This document shows, in pieces, positions 11,271-19,396 of a stretch of 64,000 nt of DNA. The stretch is taken from assembly GCF_000231385.2 (NCBI RefSeq), contig NC_018515.1, positions 1 to 64,000 of the forward strand. Reading direction: 5' to 3'. The notes beneath the pieces were generated by a model that ran no database searches, was not told the DNA's origin, and saw only the letters and a list, made by a program, of their open reading frames with translations. The position numbers and the translations under genes are program-made. Numbering within the stretch: position 1 is the stretch's first letter; each line of letters begins with the position of its first letter. The DNA is from Desulfosporosinus meridiei DSM 13257. Its GTDB lineage: Bacteria; Bacillota; Desulfitobacteriia; Desulfitobacteriales; Desulfitobacteriaceae.

Positions 11271-12536
11271 TTGTTAGATCTTAAGTATGTACGTAATAAC
11301 CCTGAAGTGGTAAAAGAAGCTCTACAGAAGCGAAATGTCTCAATTAGTCTCGATCACTTCTTACAACAAGAAGAAGAAAGAAGAAAACTTTTATTTGAAG
11401 TTGAAACGTTGAAAGCTCGTCGTAATTCTGTTTCTGAAGAAGTTGGTCGTCTTAAGAAAAAGGGTGAAGATGCTGATGCCCTCGTATTAGAGATGCGAGA
11501 AGTAGGTCAAACTATCAAAGAACTGGAAGAAAAATCAGCCGGCATTGTAGGAGAGATGGAAAAGGTTCTCTATGAGATTCCAAACATTCCCCATACTTCT
11601 GTGCCAATTGGTTCAGATGAGAGTGCCAATGTTCAAGTTCGCACTTGGGGAACCCCTCGAGAATTTGATTTTGAACCCAAGGCTCACTTTGAACTTGGTG
11701 AAAAGCTAGATGTTTTTGATTTTATTAGAGCAGCAAAAGTCACGGGTGCTCGCTTCACATTTTACAAAGGCTTGGGTGCAAAGTTAGAGAGATCCTTAAT
11801 TTCTTTTATGCTTGATCGCCATACTTCAAAGGGTTATACAGAAATACTTCCTCCCTATATTGTTAATCGTGCTTCCATGACAGGAACCGGCCAATTGCCT
11901 AAATTTGAGGATGACGCCTTTAAAGTTGTAGGAACGGACTATTTTCTAATTCCTACTGCAGAGGTTCCTGTGACAAATCTATATCGTGATGAAATACTGG
12001 ATGGTAGTCAATTTCCGATCCATCATTGTGCTTATAGTTCATGTTTTCGCTCAGAGGCCGGTTCAGCAGGAAGGGATACAAGAGGACTTATTAGGCAACA
12101 CCAATTCAATAAGGTAGAACTAGTCAAATTCTCACTTCCGGAAAAATCTTATGACGAACTTGAACTATTAACTAGGGATGCGGAAGGTATTCTTCAAGAT
12201 TTGGAACTTCCTTATCGTGTCATGGCATTATCCTCAGGAGATCTCGGTTTTTCTTCGGCGAAAACCTATGATTTAGAAGTTTGGTTGCCCAGCTTTAATA
12301 CCTATAGAGAAATATCCTCTTGTAGCAATTTTGAAGATTTCCAAGCACGACGAGCTAATATTCGTTTTCGCAGAGGGCCTAAAGATAAACCTGAGTTTGT
12401 TCATACCTTAAATGGTAGTGGATTAGCGATTGGAAGAACAGTGGCAGCTATTATGGAAAATTATCAAGATAAAGACGGTAGAGTCCGTATTCCTAAAGTC
12501 TTACAACCCTATATGGGTGTTGAATATATTGGTTAA
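11271..12536 (+). CDS. serS: Seryl-tRNA synthetase
   Basis: SerS (421 aa) charges tRNA-Ser. Residues about 1-105 form the N-terminal coiled-coil arm rich in K/E/R that recognises the long variable arm of tRNA-Ser. The class II catalytic core follows, with motif 2 around [20 protein letters not shown] and motif 3 around [19 protein letters not shown]. The start is TTG 11271 ([14 protein letters not shown]), preceded by GGGAGGGTG at 8-nt spacing. A longer reading frame upstream has no support. Three of its substrate tRNA genes lie within 4.3 kb. Confidence 0.97.
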   Translation: MLDLKYVRNNPEVVKEALQKRNVSISLDHFLQQEEERRKLLFEVETLKARRNSVSEEVGRLKKKGEDADALVLEMREVGQTIKELEEKSAGIVGEMEKVLYEIPNIPHTSVPIGSDESANVQVRTWGTPREFDFEPKAHFELGEKLDVFDFIRAAKVTGARFTFYKGLGAKLERSLISFMLDRHTSKGYTEILPPYIVNRASMTGTGQLPKFEDDAFKVVGTDYFLIPTAEVPVTNLYRDEILDGSQFPIHHCAYSSCFRSEAGSAGRDTRGLIRQHQFNKVELVKFSLPEKSYDELELLTRDAEGILQDLELPYRVMALSSGDLGFSSAKTYDLEVWLPSFNTYREISSCSNFEDFQARRANIRFRRGPKDKPEFVHTLNGSGLAIGRTVAAIMENYQDKDGRVRIPKVLQPYMGVEYIG

Positions 12537-12610
12537 TAGTAATTGAAGAAAAGTTTTTACTGTTTATTGTACTAAATCTCAAATTTCCAGTAAATAATAG
12601 TAATTAGTAG

Positions 12611-12639
12611 TTGAAACTTTACAAAATATATGGTATGCT
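12611..12639 (+). promoter_or_regulatory. Promoter of the tRNA-Ser/tRNA-Arg/tadA cluster
   Basis: TTGAAA (12611-12616), a 17-nt spacer and TATGCT (12634-12639) lie about 20 nt before the first tRNA. Confidence 0.55.
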
Positions 12640-12659
12640 TTTATTCGGTTGTTTCACTT

Positions 12660-12749
12660 GGAGGGGTGTTCGAGTGGTTTAAGGACCCGGTCTTGAAAAC
12701 CGGTGACTTCGTAAGGGGTCCGTGGGTTCGAATCCCACCCCCTCCGCCA
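12660..12749 (+). tRNA. tRNA-Ser (anticodon UGA)
   Basis: The 90-nt gene has acceptor strands GGAGGGG and CCCCTCC, discriminator G and encoded CCA. The anticodon loop CTTGAAA gives UGA. The long variable arm (CTTCGTAAGGGG region) is typical of class II serine tRNAs, and the T arm contains GGTTCGAATCCC. Confidence 0.97.
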
Positions 12750-12783
12750 TTAATTTAAAGTGAATGACTATGATTATTAATTT

Positions 12784-12860
12784 GCGCTTGTAGTTCAGCT
12801 GGATAGAGCGTCAGACTTCGAATCTGAATGTCGGGGGTTCGAATCCCTCCGAGCGCACCA
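12784..12860 (+). tRNA. tRNA-Arg (anticodon UCG)
   Basis: The 77-nt cloverleaf has GCGCTTG pairing with CGAGCGC and an encoded CCA. The anticodon loop CTTCGAA gives UCG, decoding CGA. It is 34 nt after tRNA-Ser(UGA) and probably shares its transcript. Confidence 0.95.
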
Positions 12861-12930
12861 ATTATTGTTTAAACAGGTTCGATATTCGAAGGTCGTATAT
12901 CGAACTTTTTACTCTTTCATCAAAACTAAT

Positions 12931-13008
12931 GGCCTTGTAGCTCAGGGGATAGAGCGGGGGTTTCCTAAACCCTGTCTTGCGGAGGTTCGATTCCTCCCAG
13001 GGTCACCA
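12931..13008 (+). tRNA. tRNA-Arg (anticodon CCU)
   Basis: The acceptor GGCCTTG pairs with CAGGGTC (including G-U pairs) and CCA is encoded. The anticodon loop TTCCTAA gives CCU, decoding AGG. The T arm is GGAGG-TTCGATT-CCTCC. tadA begins 15 nt downstream. Confidence 0.92.
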
Positions 13009-13023
13009 AAAATTGAGGTAACT

Positions 13024-13470
13024 ATGCTTCATCAAGATTGGATGCGTCTTGCTCTGGTTCAAGCAGAGAAGGCTTTAGAACTAGGGGAAGTTCCGATTGG
13101 AGCCATTATCGTTAAGGACAGACAAATAATTGCCTCGGCGTTTAACGAAAAAGAACTGAGGCAGGATCCTACTGCCCACGCTGAAGTCTTAGTGATCCAA
13201 CGTGCGGCTGAGAAGTTAGGTTCTTGGCGTCTGTCAGACGCCACGTTGTATGTAACCCTAGAACCTTGTCCAATGTGTGCAGGAGCCATCGTACAGGCCC
13301 GCTTAAAGCAACTTGTTTATGGGGCTGCAGATTTAAAAGGTGGAGCAACGGGTTCTGTGTTGAATGTCTTGAATACAACCCTATGGAATCATAAGGTTGA
13401 TGTTGTAGCAGGGATTTTAGAAGATGATTGTTCGAATATCTTAAAATCATTTTTTAAACGATTACGGTGA
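13024..13470 (+). CDS. tadA: tRNA-specific adenosine deaminase TadA
   Basis: TadA (148 aa) converts wobble adenosine 34 of tRNA-Arg(ACG) to inosine. The zinc site and catalytic glutamate are in TAHAEV (His and Glu), with the two cysteines in EPCPMCAGAI. The ATG at 13024 follows GAGGT. An upstream in-frame extension to about 12865 runs through tRNA-Arg(CCU) and is rejected. The gene occupies the position of B. subtilis yaaJ (tadA) and may be co-transcribed with the tRNAs. Confidence 0.95.
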   Translation: MLHQDWMRLALVQAEKALELGEVPIGAIIVKDRQIIASAFNEKELRQDPTAHAEVLVIQRAAEKLGSWRLSDATLYVTLEPCPMCAGAIVQARLKQLVYGAADLKGGATGSVLNVLNTTLWNHKVDVVAGILEDDCSNILKSFFKRLR

Positions 13471-13475
13471 AATTC

Positions 13476-13503
13476 TTATCAGAAATGGTAGAATTCATAT
13501 AAT
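13476..13503 (+). promoter_or_regulatory. Putative promoter of tRNA-Ser(CGA)
   Basis: TTATCA (13476-13481), a 16-nt spacer and a perfect TATAAT (13498-13503) precede the tRNA by 7 nt. The -10 position would place initiation at or just before the mature 5' end. Confidence 0.4.
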
Positions 13504-13510
13504 TATATAC

Positions 13511-13601
13511 GGAGGAGTATCGAAGTGGTCATAACGAGAGCGACTCGAAATCGTTTGACGGTGTGAGCCGTCCGTGGGTTCGAATCCCACCTCCTCCGCC
13601 A
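13511..13601 (+). tRNA. tRNA-Ser (anticodon CGA)
   Basis: The 91-nt gene has acceptor GGAGGAG pairing with CTCCTCC, discriminator G and encoded CCA. The anticodon loop CTCGAAA gives CGA, decoding UCG. It has a long serine-type variable arm (GACGGTGTGAGCCGTC). Confidence 0.96.
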
Positions 13602-13616
13602 TTACATAACTATGAT

Positions 13617-13652
13617 AAGTGCTTTTGCGGTTCGCCGTAAAGGCACTTTTTT
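13617..13652 (+). terminator. Intrinsic terminator after tRNA-Ser(CGA)
   Basis: A 14-bp stem (two G-U pairs) closed by a TTCG tetraloop is followed by six T residues. Confidence 0.85.
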
Positions 13653-13790
13653 AACAAGAAAGGTATAAGAACAGAGAACATAATAAAATAGTAAAATTTT
13701 ATAGCCGGATTTTTTATTTTTTTGTAATAGGAAATGTCTAGGGGAGGAAAACTAGATGAGATAATCTTAACATAATGAGAGGTGAAACAC

Positions 13791-14312
13791 GTGAAGAAGG
13801 TTACGGACAGATTTTGGTTAGGTGTCTTATCGGGTCTAGGGGGTAACGCTGCCAAAATAGCTGTTGAAGAGGTTGCTAACAGATTGGGTATTTCGAGTAG
13901 CAAAGGTTACACAACGGCAGCAGGTATTTTTCTTAAGAAGCCTGACGTAAAATCCCCTTTAGGGAAAGCAGTGGGTATTATTGCTGATAATATGGTTGCT
14001 ATGGGTCTTGGAGTAACTTGCATATATTGGGCTACTCTAATGGGTAAAGATAAAAGTTTTATTAAAGGGGCGGGGTTGGGTGCGGCAGAATGGGGGGTTC
14101 TATATGGAGTTGCTTCTAGGTTGGGTGCAACTTCTATATTTCCGGTAAAACCCAATGATGCTTTGGCCACATTCATATCCCATATGGTCTTTGGCATCGT
14201 AAAAATGGCTATTGCAGTTAACTTAGGTGATAAACGTTTATTCAAGCCAGGGAATTTGACATTGGAGATCGAGGAGCCTGAAAAATTCAAATTTAAATAT
14301 CTAAGTATCTAA
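13791..14312 (+). CDS. Hypothetical glycine-rich membrane protein
   Basis: I do not recognise this 173-residue protein with certainty. It is rich in Gly, Ala and Val, with three or four apolar segments: about 8-24, 58-83 (VGIIADNMVAMGLGVTCIYW), 91-115 and 124-142 (FISHMVFGIVKMAIAVNLG). The GLGGNAAKIAVEEVANRLG start followed by membrane helices loosely recalls YagU/DUF1440-like inner-membrane proteins, a weak comparison. The GTG at 13791 has AGAGGTG 6 nt upstream. A GTG at 13782 is less likely. It sits between tRNA-Ser(CGA) and convergent speD, outside the conserved backbone. Confidence 0.6.
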   Translation: MKKVTDRFWLGVLSGLGGNAAKIAVEEVANRLGISSSKGYTTAAGIFLKKPDVKSPLGKAVGIIADNMVAMGLGVTCIYWATLMGKDKSFIKGAGLGAAEWGVLYGVASRLGATSIFPVKPNDALATFISHMVFGIVKMAIAVNLGDKRLFKPGNLTLEIEEPEKFKFKYLSI

Positions 14313-14378
14313 GTATTTAAATATATAGACTATAATTATCTCAGAATAAAGGCCATAGGGTATTATTAACAGAGGTAA

Positions 14379-14404
14379 CGATAGTGTCCACAGGGGACAC
14401 TATC
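14379..14404. repeat. Perfect 11-bp inverted repeat
   Basis: CGATAGTGTCC and GGACACTATCG flank the loop ACAGG. The element lies between the convergent hypothetical gene and speD. It has no T-tract on either strand, so it is not a standard terminator. It resembles the hairpin at 18901 in sequence and design. Confidence 0.6.
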
Positions 14405-14470
14405 GAGCCAACATATCTTATACTAAACTCTTATGAAAGACGCTAGGGTTAAAATAACTATTCAATAGTC

Positions 14471-15283
14471 TTAAACTCGTGGAATATTTCGTCCATAAAA
14501 TATTTCAGCCATTTCTTTAGTTAAACGCTGTTTGATTCTCTTCTTTTCATTGGGAGAGAGTTCGTTTTTTGCTGTGCCAAATAAGTAATTATCTAGATTA
14601 AAGTCTTTTAGAATCATTTTGGTATGGAAAATATTTTCTTGATAGACATTCACGTCAATCATTTGATAGAGTTCTTTCTTTTCCTTGGCTATATAGTTTT
14701 GAATGGAATTAATCTTATGATCAATAAAAAACTTCCTGCCTTCGAGATCCCGGGTAAATCCCCTAATTCTGTAGTCAATGATGGCAATATCTGAGGAAAA
14801 ACTAGTTAATAGATAATTAAGAGCTGTAAGAGGAGAAATCTTTCCACATGTAGAGACATCAATGTCTGCTCTAAAGGTACTAATACCTTTATTAGGGTGA
14901 CTTTCTGGATAGGTATGAACTGTAATATGACTTTTATCAAGGTGAGCTACTACTGCTGAAGGAAATGATTTATTGGGATCGGTTGAAGTTTTTTTAATTA
15001 GACTGGTATCTTGTTCTTCTGAGACAAGCATAGTAACGCTTGCCCCTTGAGGGTCATAGTCTTGTTTGGCAATATTAAGAATATGTGCACCAATTATATT
15101 TGATACTTCTGTAAGAATCCTTGCTAGACGGTCTGAATTATATTCTTCATCAATGTATTGAATATATTCTTGCCTATGTTCAGATGTTTTTGCATAACAA
15201 ATATCATACATGTTAAAACTGAGAGTTTTGGTGAGATTATTAAATCCGTATAATTTAAGTTCCCTTAGTTGTTTAATCTCCAT
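14471..15283 (-). CDS. speD: S-adenosylmethionine decarboxylase proenzyme, E. coli type
   Basis: SpeD (270 aa) self-cleaves to generate a pyruvoyl group and decarboxylates S-adenosylmethionine for spermidine synthesis. It matches the long enterobacterial (class 1A) form throughout: [22 protein letters not shown] at the N-terminus, the processing site [14 protein letters not shown] whose Ser becomes the pyruvoyl, and C-terminal [11 protein letters not shown]. It differs from the short B. subtilis form (about 126 aa). The ATG at 15283 is used because GGAGG lies 6 nt before it. An ATG four codons upstream overlaps that site. No speE is nearby. Confidence 0.95.
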   Translation of the reverse strand: MEIKQLRELKLYGFNNLTKTLSFNMYDICYAKTSEHRQEYIQYIDEEYNSDRLARILTEVSNIIGAHILNIAKQDYDPQGASVTMLVSEEQDTSLIKKTSTDPNKSFPSAVVAHLDKSHITVHTYPESHPNKGISTFRADIDVSTCGKISPLTALNYLLTSFSSDIAIIDYRIRGFTRDLEGRKFFIDHKINSIQNYIAKEKKELYQMIDVNVYQENIFHTKMILKDFNLDNYLFGTAKNELSPNEKKRIKQRLTKEMAEIFYGRNIPRV

Positions 15284-15411
15284 TTTGTCCTCCATAACTT
15301 ATTGAACATAACACACAGACATACTTTACGATTTTAAAGGAGAAAATATTCAAATATCACCAAATATCAAAAGAAAGTACTAAAATACATATATTTACAG
15401 ACATTTAGGGA

Positions 15412-15440
15412 TTGACGTGCTTGTCTATTTGCGATATAAT
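15412..15440 (+). promoter_or_regulatory. Promoter of tRNA-Ser(GGA)
   Basis: TTGACG (15412-15417), a 17-nt spacer and perfect TATAAT (15435-15440) stand 56 nt before the tRNA. Confidence 0.65.
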
Positions 15441-15496
15441 CTCTCTTGTTCACTAAATTCCTCAAAACGCATATGTTTTGATGAAGGAACACCATT

Positions 15497-15588
15497 GGAG
15501 AGGTGGCTGAGTGGTCGAAGGCGCCCGCCTGGAAAGCGGGTACATTGGGCAACCGGTGTCGAGGGTTCAAATCCCTCTCTCTCCGCCA
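15497..15588 (+). tRNA. tRNA-Ser (anticodon GGA)
   Basis: The 92-nt gene has acceptor GGAGAGG pairing with TCTCTCC, discriminator G and encoded CCA. The anticodon loop CTGGAAA gives GGA. A long variable arm (TTGGGCAACCGGTGTC region) and T-arm GGGTTCAAATCCC are present. Short reading frames crossing it on both strands are artefacts. Confidence 0.96.
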
Positions 15589-15598
15589 TTGTGCTAAC

Positions 15599-15627
15599 AA
15601 GCCAAAGCATCTGACTTGGGCTTTTTT
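15599..15627 (+). terminator. Intrinsic terminator after tRNA-Ser(GGA)
   Basis: AAGCCAA pairs with TTGGGCTT (one bulged G) around a 10-nt loop, followed by six T residues. Confidence 0.65.
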
Positions 15628-15712
15628 ACTTCTATGCCTTAAAATTTTTAGCGGTACCATCGATGACTATTATGAGTCAGCTAAGGAGGCACCGATTGTC
15701 TCCTGAAGGCTT

Positions 15713-15734
15713 GGCGCTAGCCAAGTTTTCTATA
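15713..15734 (+). repeat. 22-nt element shared with the serS leader
   Basis: GGCGCTAGCCAAGT-Y-TTCTATA occurs here and at 11228-11249 with 21 of 22 positions identical. Its core CTTGGC-GCTA-GCCAAG can form a hairpin here. It ends 18 nt before the SRP RNA and overlaps the expected -35 region. Confidence 0.5.
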
Positions 15735-15740
15735 TTTTGC

Positions 15741-15746
15741 TATAAT
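15741..15746 (+). promoter_or_regulatory. -10 element of the SRP RNA promoter
   Basis: A perfect TATAAT lies 6 nt before the predicted RNA 5' end at 15753. No good -35 is seen at 17 nt, and the shared 22-nt element occupies that position. Confidence 0.45.
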
Positions 15747-15752
15747 TGATTT

Positions 15753-16022
15753 AGCCGTACTAGACGGGGAGGTAGCGGTTCCCTGTAACTTGCAGCCCGC
15801 TCTAGCAAGGTGGAATTCCTGCGAAAGGGTCACGCTTGTGAAGCAGTCTTTGATTGGCGGCGATGATATTTTGGTCTTACGCAACAGAACACTCCGAACC
15901 GTGTCAGATCTTGACGGAAGCAGCACTAAGGAGAACGTTTTGTGTGCCGTAGGGTTGCCTGAATTGAGTCTGCTGATCAAGGTAACGTTCGGAAGCGATG
16001 ATTCAATCAAAGGTGTACGGCT
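15753..16022 (+). ncRNA. ffs: Signal recognition particle RNA, long Gram-positive type
   Basis: About 270 nt long, the size of the B. subtilis scRNA. The ends pair (AGCCGTAC with GTACGGCT). Near the middle is the conserved S-domain hairpin with CTTGAC-GGAA-GCAGCACTAAGG, the GGAA tetraloop and Ffh-binding internal loop region. The 5' part GACGGGGAGGTAGCGGTTCC matches the Alu domain of long SRP RNAs. It lies between tadA and dnaX as in B. subtilis. With Ffh it targets membrane and secreted proteins during translation. Confidence 0.93.
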
Positions 16023-16038
16023 ATTTATATGAAATAAA

Positions 16039-16061
16039 GGTGGTCATGTACCATCTTTTTT
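16039..16061 (+). terminator. Intrinsic terminator of the SRP RNA
   Basis: GGTGGT pairs with ACCATC (one G-U) around CATGT, followed by six T residues, 17 nt after the RNA 3' end. Confidence 0.75.
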
Positions 16062-16118
16062 GATACTATTCAAAAGTATAACTTTGACATATACACTCTA
16101 TTTATTGAGGGTGAAGAC

Positions 16119-17783
16119 ATGGCTTATTTAGCACTTTATCGTGAATGGCGCCCGAAATTGTTTAGAGATATAGTCGGACAAGAACATATCTCTAAGACGC
16201 TGCTTAATGCTCTAAAACAAGATAAAATTGCGCATGCCTACTTATTTAGTGGGCCAAGAGGTACGGGTAAAACGACTGCAGCGAAAATTTTAGCCAAGGC
16301 ATTGAATTGCGAACAACGTGATGGTCAGGAACCTTGTAATAAATGCTCTTCCTGTATTAGTATTGATCAGGGCTTAGCCATGGAAGTTTTCGAGATTGAT
16401 GCAGCCTCTAATCGTGGTATTAATGAAATTCGAGATTTACGCGAAAATATTAAGTTAAGTTCAATTCAAGGTAAACATAAGGTTTATATAATTGATGAAG
16501 TACATATGCTGACGACAGAGGCCTTTAATGCTTTACTTAAAACTTTGGAAGAACCTCCTCCGAAGGTTGTTTTTATTCTAGCAACCACCGAAGTTCAGAA
16601 AATCCCTTTAACAATCTTATCCCGGGTCCAACGTTTTGAATTCCATCGAATTTCAATTGAAGGTATTCAAAAGAGATTGACTGAGGTCTGTACTTTTTTA
16701 AAGCGGGAAGTTAATCCCAATGCACTGGTAGTTATTGCTCAGAAATCTGAGGGAGGACTTCGAGATGCGTTAAGTATCTTAGATCAATGTCTTCTTCAAG
16801 AGGGTTCAATAGGGGTAGAAGAAGTATATTTGGTTCTAGGTATGGTTGGTGAAACCTATAGTTCAAAATTAGTCGATGAACTTGCTTCGGATGATTATGC
16901 TAAGTGCATAAATTTTTTATCTGATGGTATTCAACAAGGGCGAGATCCTCGGCAAATTATTAGAGAACTCTTAGATTATTTACGTCAAATGCTGTTAACT
17001 GCCGCAACCGGCGAAACTCCTATGGTTGCACCACATATTCAAGAGCGGTTAATTAAACAGAGTAAACAAATTGGAATCTCTCGCATTTTGAAATGGATTT
17101 CGATACTTTTACAAGGAGAAGGTCAGCTTAAATACGCTTCTAATGCCAGATTAGCCGCGGAACTATTATTGGTGCAAACTATTTATGGAACTCAACATCA
17201 ACAGTTAAATGGGCAAGAAGAGGTTTTACAAAGACTGTCTGCCCTCGAACAACAGATCCAAGGGGTATCTCCTCTCAATAAAGTTCCTCGTGAAGTGAAG
17301 TCACCTAAAATACCGAATACAGGTGTCTTAAATACTCTAAACAATGTAGTAAAAACAGAAGTAGTAGAGAACACTAGTAGTCTGGGGGAACAAGCATCCG
17401 ATAGTAATTCTAAATTAACAATTAAAAGTATTCAAGATCGTTGGAATGATGTAATGGAGCAGGTCAAAAAACGCAAAAAGTCAACTCAAGCCTTTTTGAT
17501 GGAAGGAAGACCTGTTCAACTTAAAGGTAATAATTTAGTAATTATTTTTCGAGAAGGATGTTCCTTTCATAAAGATAAAGTAAATCAGGCAGAAAATCGT
17601 AAGACTGTCGAAGAAGTCCTTAACCTGATGTTTGGTACAACATTGACATTACAAAATATCATGGAAAATGAATTCAAAACCATAGATGATCAGGATAACC
17701 AAGAGTTAAAAAACCAAGAACAGATTCTAATAGATAAAGCAAAAGACCTGTTTGGTTCTGATCTAATAGAGGTAAGAGAATAG
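16119..17783 (+). CDS. dnaX: DNA polymerase III subunit gamma/tau
   Basis: DnaX (554 aa) is the clamp-loader ATPase that organises the replisome. The N-terminus YLALYREWRPKLFRDIVGQEH is typical. Walker A GPRGTGKTTAAK is near residue 45, a four-cysteine zinc module lies in CEQ...CNKCSSC, and the Walker B/DExx segment IIDEVHML is near 126. A low-complexity linker (about 390-430) precedes a C-terminal tau-like domain. ybaB and recR follow in the usual dnaX-ybaB-recR order. HolB at 30522 is its delta-prime partner. Confidence 0.97.
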   Translation: MAYLALYREWRPKLFRDIVGQEHISKTLLNALKQDKIAHAYLFSGPRGTGKTTAAKILAKALNCEQRDGQEPCNKCSSCISIDQGLAMEVFEIDAASNRGINEIRDLRENIKLSSIQGKHKVYIIDEVHMLTTEAFNALLKTLEEPPPKVVFILATTEVQKIPLTILSRVQRFEFHRISIEGIQKRLTEVCTFLKREVNPNALVVIAQKSEGGLRDALSILDQCLLQEGSIGVEEVYLVLGMVGETYSSKLVDELASDDYAKCINFLSDGIQQGRDPRQIIRELLDYLRQMLLTAATGETPMVAPHIQERLIKQSKQIGISRILKWISILLQGEGQLKYASNARLAAELLLVQTIYGTQHQQLNGQEEVLQRLSALEQQIQGVSPLNKVPREVKSPKIPNTGVLNTLNNVVKTEVVENTSSLGEQASDSNSKLTIKSIQDRWNDVMEQVKKRKKSTQAFLMEGRPVQLKGNNLVIIFREGCSFHKDKVNQAENRKTVEEVLNLMFGTTLTLQNIMENEFKTIDDQDNQELKNQEQILIDKAKDLFGSDLIEVRE

Positions 17784-17859
17784 ATTTTTTCATAAAGCAA
17801 CATTTTATTAATACACAGTGATTAATTATTTATTAACTTAAAGATTGGAAGTGTTTAAA

Positions 17860-18204
17860 TTGGCAGGTTTTAAAGGTATGGGTGGCGGCATGGGTGGCAA
17901 TATGAACCAGATGTTGAAGCAAGCTCAAAAAATGCAAGAAGAAATGGCTAGAATGCAAGAAGAGCTTCAGACCAGAACAGTAGATGCATCTTCCGGGGGC
18001 GGAATGGTTCAAGTTGTAGTGAGTGGGAAAATGGAATTAGTAGATTTAAAAATCAAACCGGAAGCTGTAGATCCTGAAGATGTAGAAATGCTTGAGGATT
18101 TGGTAAAAGCGGCCTTAAACGAAGGATTACGGAAAGCTCAAGAGATGACTAGCAATGAGATGGGTAAATTGACGGGCGGTTTAAAAATCCCCGGATTATT
18201 CTAG
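17860..18204 (+). CDS. ybaB: YbaB/EbfC family nucleoid-associated protein
   Basis: This 114-residue protein has a glycine/methionine-rich start ([13 protein letters not shown]), an amphipathic helix ([17 protein letters not shown]) and the [23 protein letters not shown] segment of YbaB proteins, which form tweezer-like DNA-binding dimers. The most likely start is TTG 17860, with GGAAGTG upstream. A TTG at 17845 is an alternative. Position between dnaX and recR is conserved across bacteria. Confidence 0.92.
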   Translation: MAGFKGMGGGMGGNMNQMLKQAQKMQEEMARMQEELQTRTVDASSGGGMVQVVVSGKMELVDLKIKPEAVDPEDVEMLEDLVKAALNEGLRKAQEMTSNEMGKLTGGLKIPGLF

Positions 18205-18211
18205 GTGTTCT

Positions 18212-18808
18212 ATGGATTTCTTAAAATACCCCCAGCCTTTAGCGGAACTAATTAGCTCCTTATCTCGTTTACCTGGGATTGGACCCAAAACAGCAGGGAG
18301 GCTGGCTTTTTACCTTCTTCAACAACCACAAGTTTCGGAGGATCTAGCAAAGGCTATTGTTGTTGCGAACAGGGATATTCGGAAATGTTCGATTTGCTCA
18401 AATTTTACTGATCATGATCCTTGCGCAATTTGTAAAAATATGCAAAGAGATCTAACTGCTTTATGTGTCGTCGAGCATCCAAGAGATGTAGTATCGTTAG
18501 AAAAAACCGGGGAATTTAAAGGAATTTATCATGTACTCCATGGTGTACTCTCTCCAATGGATGGGATTGGACCGGAGCAATTGACAATTAATCAACTTTT
18601 AAGACGTTTAGAAGGAATTAAGGAAGTCGTTATGGCAATGAATCCCACTGTGGAAGGGGAAGCAACCGCTCTGTATTTGGCTCGATTGTTGAAACCAATG
18701 GGGATCAAAGTATCACGAATAGCTCACGGGTTACCTGTTGGCGGAGACTTAGAATATGCAGATGAAATAACTATTGCCCGTGCTCTAGAGGGCAGGAGAG
18801 ATTTATAA
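18212..18808 (+). CDS. recR: Recombination protein RecR
   Basis: RecR (198 aa) works with RecF and RecO in loading RecA at gaps. It has an N-terminal helix-hairpin-helix ([16 protein letters not shown]), a four-cysteine zinc finger ([16 protein letters not shown], about 57-72) and a Toprim domain starting [14 protein letters not shown]. The segment around [20 protein letters not shown] is characteristic. It starts 7 nt after ybaB. Confidence 0.97.
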   Translation: MDFLKYPQPLAELISSLSRLPGIGPKTAGRLAFYLLQQPQVSEDLAKAIVVANRDIRKCSICSNFTDHDPCAICKNMQRDLTALCVVEHPRDVVSLEKTGEFKGIYHVLHGVLSPMDGIGPEQLTINQLLRRLEGIKEVVMAMNPTVEGEATALYLARLLKPMGIKVSRIAHGLPVGGDLEYADEITIARALEGRRDL

Positions 18809-18900
18809 GATCTTCTTTTCATAGAATAGCAATTAACAAATAACTGTTTACCTAAGCAGAATAATATTTAAAAATCTCGCAAGAAGCCACTTTTAAACGA

Positions 18901-18925
18901 CGATACTCTCCAGTGGAGAGTATCG
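18901..18925. repeat. Perfect 11-bp hairpin with AGT loop
   Basis: CGATACTCTCC and GGAGAGTATCG flank AGT. No T-tract follows. The 3' arm overlaps the start of the tandem repeat array. Confidence 0.65.
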
Positions 18926-19024
18926 CCGAGGCGCAAGGTTGGTAAGATTACGCGGGTGCCGAGGATGAGTATCGCCGAGCGCAAGGTTGATAATATTACT
19001 TACTCGCCGAGGATGAGTATCACG
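18918..19024. repeat. Two tandem 48-49-bp repeat units plus a partial third
   Basis: Unit A (18918-18966) and unit B (18967-19014) both start GAGTATCGCCGAG, continue CGCAAGGTTG and end GCCGAGGAT. A third copy stops after GAGTATC. The units differ by one indel and a variable middle. They are directly adjacent with no spacer, so this is not a CRISPR array. Confidence 0.65.
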
Positions 19025-19251
19025 CTATACACCGTTGTTAGATTTATTAAGGACACTCAGAACTCATTATAATTATAGACAGCAATGCTATATAAATAGA
19101 AGTCCTTTAGACTATATAGCAGCGATTAAGAATAGGATCAATACATTCTTAATAATTTGAATATTATAATTAATCATATTTCTGTATCATGGGTTGAAAC
19201 AAAACAAATTTAATTGTGAAAAACAAAACATGTCATATATAGATTTTATTA

Positions 19252-19335
19252 TTGACCGGTATATGAATTAAAGATATACTGTGACAAAGGGGACTATTCA
19301 GGCATGACCTGAATTTGTTCCCTCACCCTTTTTTT
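19252..19335 (+). promoter_or_regulatory. Promoter followed by a terminator hairpin upstream of nifJ
   Basis: TTGACC (19252-19257), 17 nt and TATACT (19275-19280) form a good sigma-A promoter. It is followed at once by a long imperfect hairpin (19281-19326) with TTCAGG-CATGA-CCTGAA at the top and GTGA/TCAC at the base, then seven T residues. The transcript would be about 50 nt if terminated. It could be a small RNA or a transcription attenuator for nifJ, 180 nt downstream. Confidence 0.55.
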
Positions 19336-19396
19336 ACACCAGTTTCGTAAAAATTCAATCTTTTCAAGGCCTGATTTCAATTATGTAATTAATTAA

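Larger units (their letters stand above)
18809..19251. other. Repeat-bearing intergenic stretch
   Basis: No gene is seen between recR and nifJ (18809-19518). This first part holds a perfect hairpin (18901-18925) and two tandem 48-49-bp units (18918-19014), described separately. The remainder to 19251 is AT-rich and I see nothing else in it. Confidence 0.5.

Noticed and set aside
13776..13800. parS-like CACGTG sequence near the start of the hypothetical gene
   Set aside because: The flanks do not fit TGTTNCACGTGAAACA. Other CACGTG sites in the window also fail, and no parS site was recognised.
13907..14290. 127-residue minus-strand frame opposite the hypothetical gene at 13791
   Set aside because: The plus-strand frame has a ribosome-binding site and plausible membrane segments; the minus frame has neither.
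15367..15706. Several short reading frames on both strands around 15367-15706
   Set aside because: They cross tRNA-Ser(GGA) and its terminator and reflect conserved tRNA sequence, not protein coding.
15717..16032. Reading frames of 80-97 residues on both strands
   Set aside because: They lie inside the SRP RNA, whose ends, S-domain hairpin and size are clear.
18918..19024. Possible CRISPR array
   Set aside because: Only two full units, directly adjacent without spacers, and no cas genes in the window.
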